A DNA stretch of 64,000 nt from Meridianimaribacter flavus (lineage in GTDB: Bacteria; Bacteroidota; Bacteroidia; Flavobacteriales; Flavobacteriaceae): the NCBI RefSeq assembly GCF_004366715.1, contig NZ_SOQZ01000008.1, positions 1 through 64,000 of the forward strand. Reading direction: 5' to 3'. A program made the translations under genes and the position numbers. The first letter of the stretch is position 1. Each line of letters starts with the position of its first letter. Positions 43,286 to 52,979 of the stretch are shown piece by piece. The notes under the pieces were generated by a model. That model was not told where the DNA came from and did no database searches. It saw only the letters and a list, made by a program, of their open reading frames with translations.

Positions 43286-46066
43286 ATGCAAACATACAAC
43301 GACTACCTTAAAGAAATTGAAGCTCGTAAACTTCAAGGATTACATCCAAAGCCTATTGATGGCGCAGAATTATTAAGCGAAATTATAGCGCAAATAAAAG
43401 ATGAAAATAACGAGCATAGAAAAGATTCTTTAAACTTTTTTATATATAACGTTTTACCAGGTACTACAAGTGCTGCACGTGTAAAAGCAGACTTTTTAAA
43501 AGAAATTATTTTAGGTGAAACTAAAGTAGAAGAAATTACTTCAGAATTTGCTTTCGAGCAATTATCTCACATGAAAGGAGGACCATCTGTAGAAGTACTT
43601 TTGGATTTAGCTTTAGGTGAAGATAAAGCAATTGCTGAAGCTGCAGCTAAAGTATTAAAAACACAAGTATTTTTATACGAAGCAGATACCGAGCGTTTAG
43701 AACAAGCAATGAAATCTGGTAGCGCAATTGCAAAAGAGATAATCGAGAGCTATGCACAAGCAGAATTTTTTACAAAACTTCCAGGAGTTCAAGAAGAAAT
43801 TCAAGTAGTAACTTATGTTGCTGGTGTTGGTGATATTTCAACAGATTTATTATCACCAGGTGCAGATGCGCACTCAAGATCAGATCGTGAGTTACATGGT
43901 CAATCTATCTTTGAGCATAACAAAGAGATGCAACAAGAAGTGTTAGCTTTAAAAGAGCAACATCCAGATAAACGTATTATGCTTATTGCAGAAAAAGGAA
44001 CAATGGGTGTAGGATCTTCTCGTATGTCTGGTGTAAATAACGTGGCATTATGGACAGGAATTCCTTCGTCACCTTATGTACCATTTATAAATATTGCACC
44101 TGTAATCGCTGGAACAAATGGTATTGCACCAATCTTCTTAACTACAGTTGGTGTAACAGGAGGAATAGGAATTGACCTTAAAAACTGGGTAAAACAAAAA
44201 GACGAAAACGGTAACACAGTTGTAGATGCAGATGGAGAACCTATTTTAAAAGAGGTTTATTCTGTAAAAACGGGTACGGTTTTAACGATCAATACAAAAG
44301 AGAAAAAATTATATAACGGAGACCAAGAACTTAAAGATATTTCTACAGCATTAACACCACAAAAAATGGAGTTTATCAAAGCTGGTGGATCTTACGCTGT
44401 GGTTTTTGGTAAAAAATTACAAACCTTTGCTTGTAAAGCTTTAGGTATCGAAATTCCTCAAGTGTACGCAGCTTCTAAAGAAATTACTTTAGAAAACCAA
44501 GGGTTAACAGCAGTAGAAAAAATCTTTAATAAAAACGCTGTTGGTACGACACCAGGAAAAACATTACATGCTGGATCTAACGTTCGTGTAGAAGTAAACA
44601 TTGTAGGTTCTCAAGATACTACAGGTTTAATGACGTCTCAAGAATTAGAAATGATGGCAGCAACGGTAATTTCACCAATTGTAGATGCTGGTTACCAATC
44701 TGGTTGTCATACAGCTTCAGTTTGGGATGATAAATCAAAAGCTAATATTCCGCGTTTAATGAAGTTTATGAACGATTTCGGTTTAATTACTGGTCGTGAT
44801 CCTAAAGGTCATTATCACGCAATGACAGACGTAATTCATAAAGTATTAAACGATATTACGGTAGACGATTGGGATATCATTATTGGTGGAGATTCGCATA
44901 CGCGTATGTCTAAAGGTGTTGCTTTTGGTGCCGATTCTGGTACTGTAGCATTAGCTTTAGCAACTGGTGAAGCTACAATGCCAATTCCAGAGTCTGTAAA
45001 AGTAACGTTTAAAGGAAACATGAGAAGCTTCATGGATTTTCGCGATGTGGTACATGCAACGCAACAACAAATGTTAAAGCAATTTGATGGAGAAAACGTA
45101 TTCCAAGGTCGTGTTATCGAAGTACACATTGGTACATTAACATCAGATCAAGCCTTTACATTTACAGATTGGACTGCAGAGATGAAAGCGAAAGCGTCTA
45201 TCTGTATTTCGGAAGAAGAAACCTTAATCGAATCTTTAGAAATTGCTAGAGATCGTATCCAAATCATGATTAAAAAAGGTATGGATAACGAAAAGCAAAT
45301 GTTACAAGGGTTAGTAGATAAAGCAAACAGCAGAATAGAAGAGCTTAAATCAGGTTCTAAACCAGCATTAAAGCCAGATGCAGATGCTAAATATTATGCA
45401 GAAGTGGTTATCGATTTAGATGAAATCGCAGAACCAATGATTGCAGATCCAGATGTAAACAACGAAGATCCTTCAAGACGTTATACTCACGATACAATAC
45501 GTCCATTATCTTACTATGGAGGAACTAAAAAAGTAGATTTAGGTTTCGTTGGATCATGTATGGTACATAAAGGTGATATGAAAATTTTAGCGCAAATGCT
45601 AAAAAATATCGAAGCTCAACACGGTAAGGTAGAATTTAAAGCGCCATTAGTTGTAGCGCCACCAACATACAATATTGTTGATGAATTAAAAGCTGAAGGA
45701 GATTGGGAAGTATTACAAAAGTACTCAGGATTCGAGTTTAACGACGACGCACCGAAAGCAGCTGCACGTACTAAATATGAAAACATGTTGTATTTAGAAC
45801 GTCCTGGTTGTAACCTTTGCATGGGTAACCAAGAAAAAGCTGAGCCTGGAGATACAGTAATGGCTACATCTACACGTTTATTCCAAGGTCGTGTAGTAAA
45901 AGATGCCGATGGTAAAAAAGGTGAATCATTATTGTCATCAACACCAGTTGTAGTATTATCAACTATTCTTGGTCGTACGCCAACTATGGAAGAATATGAA
46001 GCTGCAGTAGATGGTATCGTATTAACTAAGTTTAAGCCATCTCAAAAGCAATTAGTGATGGCGTAA
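43286..46066 (+). CDS. acnB: Aconitate hydratase 2 / 2-methylisocitrate dehydratase AcnB
   Basis: 926 residues, longer than E. coli AcnB (~865). Starts with the AcnB-specific HEAT-like region (TYNDYLKEIEARKLQG) and carries [4Fe-4S] ligands in the late ERPGCNLCMGNQ motif and an earlier QSGCHTAS. It isomerises citrate to isocitrate in the TCA cycle; 2-methylisocitrate is a known side substrate. A separate mitochondrial-type aconitase follows immediately. Confidence 0.96.
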   Translation: MQTYNDYLKEIEARKLQGLHPKPIDGAELLSEIIAQIKDENNEHRKDSLNFFIYNVLPGTTSAARVKADFLKEIILGETKVEEITSEFAFEQLSHMKGGPSVEVLLDLALGEDKAIAEAAAKVLKTQVFLYEADTERLEQAMKSGSAIAKEIIESYAQAEFFTKLPGVQEEIQVVTYVAGVGDISTDLLSPGADAHSRSDRELHGQSIFEHNKEMQQEVLALKEQHPDKRIMLIAEKGTMGVGSSRMSGVNNVALWTGIPSSPYVPFINIAPVIAGTNGIAPIFLTTVGVTGGIGIDLKNWVKQKDENGNTVVDADGEPILKEVYSVKTGTVLTINTKEKKLYNGDQELKDISTALTPQKMEFIKAGGSYAVVFGKKLQTFACKALGIEIPQVYAASKEITLENQGLTAVEKIFNKNAVGTTPGKTLHAGSNVRVEVNIVGSQDTTGLMTSQELEMMAATVISPIVDAGYQSGCHTASVWDDKSKANIPRLMKFMNDFGLITGRDPKGHYHAMTDVIHKVLNDITVDDWDIIIGGDSHTRMSKGVAFGADSGTVALALATGEATMPIPESVKVTFKGNMRSFMDFRDVVHATQQQMLKQFDGENVFQGRVIEVHIGTLTSDQAFTFTDWTAEMKAKASICISEEETLIESLEIARDRIQIMIKKGMDNEKQMLQGLVDKANSRIEELKSGSKPALKPDADAKYYAEVVIDLDEIAEPMIADPDVNNEDPSRRYTHDTIRPLSYYGGTKKVDLGFVGSCMVHKGDMKILAQMLKNIEAQHGKVEFKAPLVVAPPTYNIVDELKAEGDWEVLQKYSGFEFNDDAPKAAARTKYENMLYLERPGCNLCMGNQEKAEPGDTVMATSTRLFQGRVVKDADGKKGESLLSSTPVVVLSTILGRTPTMEEYEAAVDGIVLTKFKPSQKQLVMA

Positions 46067-46088
46067 CAGTCATAACAATATATATTCA

Positions 46089-46118
46089 AAAGCCCGAATT
46101 TTTAATTCGGGCTTTTTT
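46089..46118 (+). terminator. Terminator of acnB
   Basis: AAAGCCCGAATT, loop TTT, AATTCGGGCTTT, then TTTT. Strong intrinsic terminator 22 bases after the stop. Confidence 0.92.
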
Positions 46119-46229
46119 ATTAACCTTTTTTTATGATAGTTTGAGTTGAATTTTATTAAATTATCGCTACTTCGTTATGGTTGCAGTATTATGCTTTAAA
46201 GGTAATGTAACTTATAACAAATCTAAATT

Positions 46230-46273
46230 AAAGTGATATCTTACTTAAATAAAAAGACGTGTCACTTTTTTTT
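46230..46273 (+). promoter_or_regulatory. Possible long-loop hairpin and T-run in the second aconitase leader
   Basis: AAAGTGA (46230-46236) can pair with TCACTTT (46262-46268), leaving a 25-base loop, followed by TTTTTTTT (46266-46273), 40 bases before the ATG. Weaker than the acnB hairpin and possibly fortuitous; no clear promoter is seen in this gap. Confidence 0.3.
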
Positions 46274-46312
46274 AATAATTTTAATACGTAAACACTATAA
46301 AAGAAGATTTAT

Positions 46313-48577
46313 ATGGCATTTGATATTGACATGATTAAAAAGGTTTATACTAATATGGCTGAACGTGTAGATAAAGCACGTGAAGTTGTAGGTAAACCAT
46401 TAACACTATCTGAAAAGATTTTATATTCTCACCTTTGGGATGGTAGTCCAGAAAAAGCCTTTGTAAGAGGTAAAGATTATGTAGATTTTGCTCCAGACCG
46501 TATTGCTTGTCAAGATGCAACAGCGCAAATGGCTTTATTACAGTTTATGCAAGCTGGTAAAGACAAAGTTGCTGTACCTACAACTGTACATTGCGATCAC
46601 TTAATTCAAGCAAAGCAAGGAGCAGCTGCCGATTTAAAACGAGCAAATGAAACGAGTAGTGAAGTATTCGACTTTTTAGCCTCTGTATCAAATAAGTATG
46701 GAATTGGCTTTTGGAAACCTGGAGCTGGAATTATCCATCAAGTAGTCTTAGAAAATTATGCATTTCCGGGAGGAATGATGATTGGTACTGATTCGCATAC
46801 TGTAAATGCAGGAGGATTAGGTATGGTTGCCATTGGAGTTGGAGGTGCTGATGCTGTAGATGTAATGGCAGGTATGGCTTGGGAATTAAAATTTCCAAAG
46901 TTGATTGGTGTTAAATTAACAGGTAAATTATCTGGATGGACAGCACCAAAAGATGTGATTTTAAAAGTAGCTGAAATACTTACTGTAAAAGGTGGTACTG
47001 GAGCTATTGTAGAATATTTTGGTCCTGGTGCGACTTCTATGTCTTGTACAGGAAAAGGAACTATCTGTAATATGGGAGCTGAAATAGGTGCAACAACCTC
47101 TACGTTTGGTTATGATGAGTCTATGGAGCGTTACTTGCGTGCTACTGATAGAGAAGATGTAGCTGACGAAGCTAATAAAGTAAAAGCACATTTAACAGCA
47201 GATCCTGAAGTGTATGCTAACCCTGAGCAATATTTCGATCAAGTTATTGAAATTAATTTGTCAGAGTTGTTACCACACTTAAATGGGCCTTTTACTCCAG
47301 ATTTAGCTACAGAAGTAGGAACAATGACTGAAAAAGCTAAAGCAAACGATTGGCCTATGAAGGTAGAATGGGGATTAATTGGTTCTTGTACAAACTCGTC
47401 TTATGAAGATTTATCAAGAGCATCCTCTATTGCGCAACAAGCTTTAGATAAAAAATTAAAAACAAAAGCTGAATTTGGAATTAATCCAGGTTCTGAGCAA
47501 GTACGATATACAACTGAGCGCGATGGTATCTTAGAGATTTTTGAAAAACTAGATGCTACTATTTTTACTAACGCATGTGGACCATGTATTGGTCAGTGGG
47601 CTCGTTATGAAGACCCTAAGAATGCGCCTAAAAACAGTATTGTGCATTCGTTTAACCGTAATTTTGCTAAGCGTGCTGATGGTAACCCAAATACACATGC
47701 ATTTGTAGCATCGCCTGAAATGACTGCTGCTATTGCTATTGCAGGACGTTTAGATTTTAATCCATTGACTGATAAATTAATCAATGAAGATGGGGAAGAA
47801 GTGATGTTAGATGAACCAACAGGATGGGAATTACCACCTAAAGGTTTTGAGGTAAAAGAAAATGGATACGTAGAGCCATTAGCAGACGGAAGTGGAGTAG
47901 AGGTAATTGTATCTCCAACATCTGAACGTCTAGAACTTTTAACGCCATTTAAGCCAATTGGAGATGAAATTAAAGGTGCAAAGTTATTAATCAAAGCACA
48001 TGGAAAATGTACAACAGATCATATTTCTATGGCTGGACCTTGGTTGCGTTTTCGTGGACACCTAGATAATATCTCTAATAACTGTTTAATTGGTGCTGTA
48101 AATGCATTCAATATGAAAACAAACATGGTTAAAAGTCAAATTACTGGAGATTATGCAGGTGTTCCTGATACACAACGTGAATATAAAGCTAAAGGCATTA
48201 AAACGATTGTAGTTGGAGATCATAACTATGGAGAAGGTTCTTCTCGTGAGCATGCTGCAATGGAACCAAGACATCTTGGTGTTGCTGCTGTAATTGTGAA
48301 ATCTTTTGCGCGTATTCATGAAACCAACTTGAAAAAGCAAGGTATGTTAGGATTAACTTTTGCGAATGAAGCTGATTACGATTTAATTCAGGAAGATGAT
48401 ACGTTTAACTTCTTAGATTTAAACGAGTTTGCTCCTGACAAGCAATTAACTATTGAAGTTGTTCATGCAGATGGTAGTAAAGACACTATAAAAGTGAATC
48501 ACACCTATAACGAGGCACAAATTGCATGGTATAAAGCGGGTTCTGCATTAAACCTAATTGCTGCAGAAAACGCATAA
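46313..48577 (+). CDS. Aconitate hydratase, mitochondrial type
   Basis: 754 residues, close to eukaryotic mitochondrial aconitase (~780) and shorter than AcnA (~890). The iron-sulphur cluster ligands lie in [12 protein letters not shown] and [19 protein letters not shown] and [10 protein letters not shown] line the active site. Same reaction as AcnB. It lies 245 bases after acnB behind a strong terminator, so transcription is independent. Confidence 0.95.
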   Translation: MAFDIDMIKKVYTNMAERVDKAREVVGKPLTLSEKILYSHLWDGSPEKAFVRGKDYVDFAPDRIACQDATAQMALLQFMQAGKDKVAVPTTVHCDHLIQAKQGAAADLKRANETSSEVFDFLASVSNKYGIGFWKPGAGIIHQVVLENYAFPGGMMIGTDSHTVNAGGLGMVAIGVGGADAVDVMAGMAWELKFPKLIGVKLTGKLSGWTAPKDVILKVAEILTVKGGTGAIVEYFGPGATSMSCTGKGTICNMGAEIGATTSTFGYDESMERYLRATDREDVADEANKVKAHLTADPEVYANPEQYFDQVIEINLSELLPHLNGPFTPDLATEVGTMTEKAKANDWPMKVEWGLIGSCTNSSYEDLSRASSIAQQALDKKLKTKAEFGINPGSEQVRYTTERDGILEIFEKLDATIFTNACGPCIGQWARYEDPKNAPKNSIVHSFNRNFAKRADGNPNTHAFVASPEMTAAIAIAGRLDFNPLTDKLINEDGEEVMLDEPTGWELPPKGFEVKENGYVEPLADGSGVEVIVSPTSERLELLTPFKPIGDEIKGAKLLIKAHGKCTTDHISMAGPWLRFRGHLDNISNNCLIGAVNAFNMKTNMVKSQITGDYAGVPDTQREYKAKGIKTIVVGDHNYGEGSSREHAAMEPRHLGVAAVIVKSFARIHETNLKKQGMLGLTFANEADYDLIQEDDTFNFLDLNEFAPDKQLTIEVVHADGSKDTIKVNHTYNEAQIAWYKAGSALNLIAAENA

Positions 48578-48597
48578 ACATTAATGAAATGAATACT

Positions 48598-48629
48598 AAA
48601 ACTCCTGAAGGTTCTTCAGGAGTTTTTTT
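48598..48629 (+). terminator. Terminator of the second aconitase
   Basis: Stem AAAACTCCTGAAG/CTTCAGGAGTTTT with loop GTT, followed by a T-run. 20 bases past the stop. Confidence 0.92.
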
Positions 48630-48697
48630 GTTTTGTATGTAAGGATAAAGCAAGTGCTTTCGACTGAATTTGATAACTAACACAATTCAAGTATATT

Positions 48698-49369
48698 ATG
48701 AAATCAGTTTGGTTTTTCGAGGATGTTAACTTGTTTAAAATACTGTGTCCTCATAAGTTTAAAGCATATAGAAAATCTCACGAGTTTACTTCTTATAAAA
48801 AGCAAGATTATATCTATTTTGAAGCTGATAATTCTAACAAGGTATTTCTTATAGAAAAAGGTAAAGTAAAGATTGGTTATTACAGCGAATCAGGAGACGA
48901 AGTAGTAAAAGCTATTTTAACTAAAGGAGAGTTGTTTGGAGAAAAAGCCATTTTGGGAGAACGAATGCGAGATGAGTTTGCTCAGTCTATAGACAATGAA
49001 ACGTCTATTTGTCCAATAGGTGTCGATACTATGCATACTTTAATGCGAGATAATGAAACTTTTAGTTTTAGAGTGTATAAACTTATTGGATTTAGGTTTA
49101 AGAAACTAGAAAGACGTTTGCAGTTGTTATTATTTAAAGACTCAAAAACTAGACTTATGGAGTTTTTAGAGGAATTGTGTGATGAGTATGGTTATGACTG
49201 TAAAGACACAGGAAATAGAGTGATAAAACATCCATACACCCAAAAAGATATGGCGTCACTTATAGGAACTTCTAGACCAACACTAAATGTGCTTTTAAAC
49301 GAATTGAAAGAAGAACATTTAATTGATTTCAATAGAAAAGAGATAAGATTATTGAAAAAAATTGCCTAA
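48698..49369 (+). CDS. Crp/Fnr-family transcriptional regulator
   Basis: 223 residues. Residues ~28-115 form a cyclic-nucleotide-type sensor barrel (FLIEKGKVKIGYYSES, GELFGEKAIL); ~170-212 are a winged helix-turn-helix (YTQKDMASLIGTSRPTLNVL). The only cysteines are scattered and no Fnr-type N-terminal Cys cluster is seen, so an oxygen-sensing cluster is unlikely. The stop overlaps a 20-bp palindrome that may be its own binding site. Confidence 0.92.
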   Translation: MKSVWFFEDVNLFKILCPHKFKAYRKSHEFTSYKKQDYIYFEADNSNKVFLIEKGKVKIGYYSESGDEVVKAILTKGELFGEKAILGERMRDEFAQSIDNETSICPIGVDTMHTLMRDNETFSFRVYKLIGFRFKKLERRLQLLLFKDSKTRLMEFLEELCDEYGYDCKDTGNRVIKHPYTQKDMASLIGTSRPTLNVLLNELKEEHLIDFNRKEIRLLKKIA

Positions 49370-49387
49370 TGTTAGCTAGCTAACATT
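49368..49387. promoter_or_regulatory. 20-bp perfect palindrome, candidate operator
   Basis: AATGTTAGCTAGCTAACATT, self-complementary end to end. Centred ~41 bases upstream of the likely start site for the downstream gene, the class II activator position. Could also fold into a short stem as a weak terminator. Confidence 0.6.
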
Positions 49388-49406
49388 TTATAATTTGTAG
49401 CTCTTT

Positions 49407-49414
49407 TAATTTTG
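49407..49414 (+). promoter_or_regulatory. -7 element of the RskA-like lipoprotein gene
   Basis: TAATTTTG, 25 bases before the ATG. The expected -33 position is occupied by the end of the palindrome rather than a TTTG, as would suit an activated promoter. Confidence 0.5.
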
Positions 49415-49439
49415 GCATATAACCTTAAAAATTTATGCA

Positions 49440-50315
49440 ATGATTAAAAGAATGTTTTTAGCAGTAGTACTGCTTTCAGTGTTAGTGGTGTCGTGTAGTG
49501 ATGATGACGATAATACTACAAATCCAAATTCGAATTTAACGTTAAACCTTAACGGATTGGAAGCTTTAGGTGACGATTATGTTTATGAAGGCTGGATTAT
49601 TGTTGATGGTCAACCAGTATCAACAGGAACTTTTTCTAGTGTTACTTTTCCACAAACGTTTTCAGTTAACACCATGCAATTAAATGAAGCAACGATGTTT
49701 GTATTGTCTATTGAACCAGCTGTTGATCCTGATCCTGCTCCAGCAGCAACAAAAATTTTAGCTGGTGCTTTTACTGGAGATTTGGCAATGGTGGATAGTA
49801 ATAGTATAGTTGGTGACTTTAGTGCAGCTTCTGGTACTTATATTTTAGCAACACCAACAGATATGGATGATACTAATGAAGCTAGTGGTGTGTGGTTTTT
49901 AGACAATTCAAGTGGAAGTCCTATGACAGGTTTAAACTTACCAACATTACAAGATGGTTGGAAATATGAAGGTTGGGCAGTAATAGATGGAACTCCTGTA
50001 AGTACAGGTACTTTTACATCGGTTGATGATTTTGATGATAACGCAACAACATCACCTTTTAAAGGAGATTCGGGAGATGGACCAAGTTACCCAGGAGAAG
50101 ATTATTTACAAAATGCACCTGCTGGATTAACTTTTCCAACAGATTTAAGAGGAACAACAGTAGTTGTTTCGGTTGAACCTTTTCCAGACAATAGCTCAAT
50201 GCCATTTACGCTAAAGCCATTAGCTCACATGGTTCCAAATGATGCTATGACACATACAGTAATTAATTTAGGAGATGGACCTGTTGCTAGTTTATCAGGT
50301 TCTGTTACAAGATAA
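49440..50315 (+). CDS. Lipoprotein with two RskA-like repeats
   Basis: 291 residues, lipobox VVSC (C19). Two ~115-residue copies share YEGWxxxDGxPVSTGTFxSV (residues ~45-65 and ~172-195) and FVLSIEP / VVVSVEP. The pattern recalls the external domain of anti-sigma-K factors (RskA), but there is no anti-sigma N-terminal domain and no transmembrane helix. Its role is unknown; its position downstream of the Crp/Fnr gene and palindrome suggests it is regulated. Confidence 0.75.
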   Translation: MIKRMFLAVVLLSVLVVSCSDDDDNTTNPNSNLTLNLNGLEALGDDYVYEGWIIVDGQPVSTGTFSSVTFPQTFSVNTMQLNEATMFVLSIEPAVDPDPAPAATKILAGAFTGDLAMVDSNSIVGDFSAASGTYILATPTDMDDTNEASGVWFLDNSSGSPMTGLNLPTLQDGWKYEGWAVIDGTPVSTGTFTSVDDFDDNATTSPFKGDSGDGPSYPGEDYLQNAPAGLTFPTDLRGTTVVVSVEPFPDNSSMPFTLKPLAHMVPNDAMTHTVINLGDGPVASLSGSVTR

Positions 50316-50383
50316 TTTATAGTTTAGAGTTTAATTAATTTATAGATTTGAAGCATGGTTTCAATTATGAGGCTGTGCTTTTC

Positions 50384-50412
50384 TTGTGTTTGGATATTCT
50401 ATTTTACCTTTG
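50384..50412 (+). promoter_or_regulatory. Promoter of TlpA-family gene
   Basis: TTG (50384-50386), 18-base spacer, TACCTTTG (50405-50412), 19 bases before the ATG. Confidence 0.6.
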
Positions 50413-50431
50413 AAAAAATATACAACAGCAA

Positions 50432-50995
50432 ATGACATTTAGAAAACTTAAAATAAGCAACATTGTTTTTTTAGTAATAATAGTTTTAATGCTTATTCCT
50501 CAAACAAGGCAACCTATTCAAGTAGCAATTCAATCTGTGATTTCAAAGTTTAGTCCTTCGGTTATTGATAAAGAAGACCGAAAAAAAATAGAGTATTCTA
50601 GTTGGAACTTAAGAGATTTAAATGGCAACGAGTTTAATTTTAAGGACGCTAAAGGTAAAGTGGTGTTTATAAATCTTTGGGCAACTTGGTGTCCTCCTTG
50701 TATTGCAGAATTTCAGTCTATTCAAGATTTGTATAATGATTATAACGAAAGCGTTGTATTTTTATTAGTTTCAGATGAATCTCCTGAAGTCATTAATGCG
50801 TTCTTAGATAAAAAAGGGTATAATATTCAAATTTTTAATCCTTTGACCAAGTATCCTGAAGGTCTTAGTTCAAGAAGTATTCCTAGAACATTTATTGTAG
50901 ATAAAGAAGGATATCTTGTGGTTGATAAAAGTGGAGCTGCTGATTGGAACAGTGATAAGGTTCGTGAACAGTTAGACGAATTACTTATTAAGTAA
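50432..50995 (+). CDS. TlpA-family disulfide reductase
   Basis: 187 residues with an N-terminal membrane helix (~10-25). Thioredoxin domain with LWATWCPPC (C87 and C90) and cis-Pro loop SIPRTFIVD. A membrane-tethered periplasmic thiol reductase. Its last 15 bases overlap the convergent lycopene cyclase gene. Confidence 0.92.
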   Translation: MTFRKLKISNIVFLVIIVLMLIPQTRQPIQVAIQSVISKFSPSVIDKEDRKKIEYSSWNLRDLNGNEFNFKDAKGKVVFINLWATWCPPCIAEFQSIQDLYNDYNESVVFLLVSDESPEVINAFLDKKGYNIQIFNPLTKYPEGLSSRSIPRTFIVDKEGYLVVDKSGAADWNSDKVREQLDELLIK

Positions 50996-51673
50996 TTTTG
51001 ACTGGAAAAACTCAGTTAACACTAAGTTGGTTAAAATTAAGGTAAAAGCATAAATACTGTCTTCAATAGGTATTGTAAAAAGTCTTATACCCAAATTTTC
51101 AGCATCATTATACCAAACCACTTCGTTTTCAATACAACTTCCTGTTAAAATTCCATTCACAATAAAAAAAGGAATAAGCATCACTATAAAGGTTAAATAG
51201 TAGGTTCTAAGTAATTGTAAATTATACTTTATAACTAACAAAAGAAGTATTACAGCATAACTAAAATTAACAAGAGTGTACCATTTGCTGTAAAAGAATA
51301 TGCTCAAAAATAAAAAGAGTATAATTAAACAGTAACTAAGTTTTTTAGTAAAACCTTCAGATAGTTTTTTGTGTGGAAAGTAATATAAAAGTGAATGGTG
51401 AGTAAACACACATGCATACGGAATACAAATAAAAAACAGCCATTCTTCAATAGGCAAACCAAGAAATTTTTGTCCTAAAAAATAGGTGTCGTTAAAACCC
51501 CAAAAACCATTTTGTGTAAATAATACATCCCAAGGAATGTAAAACAGCATAGTTATAACTATTGAAATAGCTAATGATTTCCAGTATTTATAAAACTTTA
51601 ATTTAGGGTGAAAACTAAATAAAAAAGGAATAGATAACGAACCAATATTAAGAAGTAGGTATAAGTAGTTCAT
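50981..51673 (-). CDS. Lycopene beta-cyclase, fused CrtYc-CrtYd type
   Basis: 230 residues with about seven membrane helices. Both repeats of the heterodimeric-type cyclase are present: PIEEW (74-78) and PIEDS (202-206) are the conserved PxE(E/D) motifs. It would convert lycopene to beta-carotene. Last gene of the crt operon, 3 bases after crtZ. Confidence 0.9.
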   Translation of the reverse strand: MNYLYLLLNIGSLSIPFLFSFHPKLKFYKYWKSLAISIVITMLFYIPWDVLFTQNGFWGFNDTYFLGQKFLGLPIEEWLFFICIPYACVFTHHSLLYYFPHKKLSEGFTKKLSYCLIILFLFLSIFFYSKWYTLVNFSYAVILLLLVIKYNLQLLRTYYLTFIVMLIPFFIVNGILTGSCIENEVVWYNDAENLGIRLFTIPIEDSIYAFTLILTNLVLTEFFQSKLLNK

Positions 51674-51676
51674 AAA

Positions 51677-52126
51677 TTACTTTTTGAAATACTTAAAAGG
51701 AACAAACAGCATTCCAAAGCATTCTCCATCACTTTTTCCTAAGTGTTTATGATGCATTTTATGTGCACGACGAATACCTCTAGCGTACCAATTGTTAGCA
51801 TTTCTAAAGAGCTTAAATCGCTGATGAATAAAAATATCATGGACTATAAAATAGGTAGCTCCATAAGCAAAAATACCTAAGCCAATAGGTAAGCAAAACC
51901 AAACGTTTTCATAGCTCCATAAATAAAAGCAAACAATGCTTACAGCTGCGTAAAACAAAAAGAAAGCATCATTGCGTTCAAACCAACTGTCATGATCTTT
52001 TCTGTGATGATCTTTGTGCAAATGCCATAAAAACCCATGCATGATGTATTTATGGGTAAACCACGCCATAAATTCCATAAAGCAAAATGTGCCTAAGAAA
52101 ACTAATATCCAGTAAAGTGTTTGCAT
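51677..52126 (-). CDS. crtZ: Beta-carotene hydroxylase CrtZ
   Basis: 149 residues, di-iron membrane hydroxylase. His-rich motifs HKYIMH (H25, H30), HLHKDHHRKDH (H35-H45) and the C-terminal HKMHHKH are conserved. It hydroxylates both beta-rings of beta-carotene to zeaxanthin. It lies 11 bases after crtB. Confidence 0.93.
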   Translation of the reverse strand: MQTLYWILVFLGTFCFMEFMAWFTHKYIMHGFLWHLHKDHHRKDHDSWFERNDAFFLFYAAVSIVCFYLWSYENVWFCLPIGLGIFAYGATYFIVHDIFIHQRFKLFRNANNWYARGIRRAHKMHHKHLGKSDGECFGMLFVPFKYFKK

Positions 52127-52137
52127 CGTTTTTAAAG

Positions 52138-52977
52138 TTACAATAAATTCAATTGATATTTAACATAACTCCTAGTTAAGAGTTCAATTTTTTTAGAATT
52201 TGAAACCCTAATACGTGTAGACTTTATTTTGAGTGCAGGTGTTTTCTTGAGCTTTTTTAATAATTGGCTGTAATATCTGTAAGCCATGAATACACCAAAT
52301 TTAGCCTCAATTGGTAACTGTTTTATACCTTCCAAACCTTTGCTAAAATCTTCTTCAATATCATTAATTATATCTTGTTTTGATTGCTCGTCAAGTTTAG
52401 ATAAATCAGCATTAGGAAAATAGCTTCTGTTTAAATCTTCAAAATCGGCCTTTAAGTCTCTTAAGAAATTTACTTTTTGAAAAGCAGAACCCAAACTCAT
52501 AGCACTATCTTTAAGTTTTTGGTATTTCTCTTCATCACCTTTAACAAATACCTTTAAGCACATTAACCCAACAACATCAGCAGAACCATAGATGTATTCT
52601 TTAAACTCGTCTTGTGTTAAATAATCTGTTTTATGTAAATCCATTTTCATGCTTTTCATAAAAGCAGTGACAAGAGCTTTATCGATATTGTATTTATGAT
52701 ACGTTTCTTGAAACGCATTTAAAATAGGGTTCAAGCTAATTTTATTGTGTATTGCTAGTTCTAGGTCTTTTTCAAACCAATGAAACAAAAACTCTTTATT
52801 GTAGTCATGAAAAGAATCTACAATCTCATCAGCAAACCTTACAAAACCATAAATGTTGTAAATGTCTTGACGAATGGATTTAGCAAGCATTTTTGTTGCT
52901 AATGAAAAAGAAGTGCTGTACGTTTTAGTGGTGATTTTACTGCACTCATGAGAAACAGTGTCAAATAGAGCTTTCAT
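52138..52977 (-). CDS. crtB: Phytoene synthase CrtB
   Basis: 279 residues. First Asp-rich motif DEIVD (50-54) in YGFVRFADEIVD and second RDLKADFEDLNRSYFP bind the diphosphates of two geranylgeranyl diphosphate molecules. Condenses them to phytoene. Starts 2 bases after crtI; no GGPP synthase is in the window. Confidence 0.95.
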   Translation of the reverse strand: MKALFDTVSHECSKITTKTYSTSFSLATKMLAKSIRQDIYNIYGFVRFADEIVDSFHDYNKEFLFHWFEKDLELAIHNKISLNPILNAFQETYHKYNIDKALVTAFMKSMKMDLHKTDYLTQDEFKEYIYGSADVVGLMCLKVFVKGDEEKYQKLKDSAMSLGSAFQKVNFLRDLKADFEDLNRSYFPNADLSKLDEQSKQDIINDIEEDFSKGLEGIKQLPIEAKFGVFMAYRYYSQLLKKLKKTPALKIKSTRIRVSNSKKIELLTRSYVKYQLNLL

Positions 52978-52979
52978 AA

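Noticed and set aside
49368-49387. Palindrome as the terminator of the Crp/Fnr gene
   Set aside because: A perfect 20-bp palindrome leaves a four-base loop at most and only a short T-run follows; its promoter position is a better explanation, though weak termination is not excluded.
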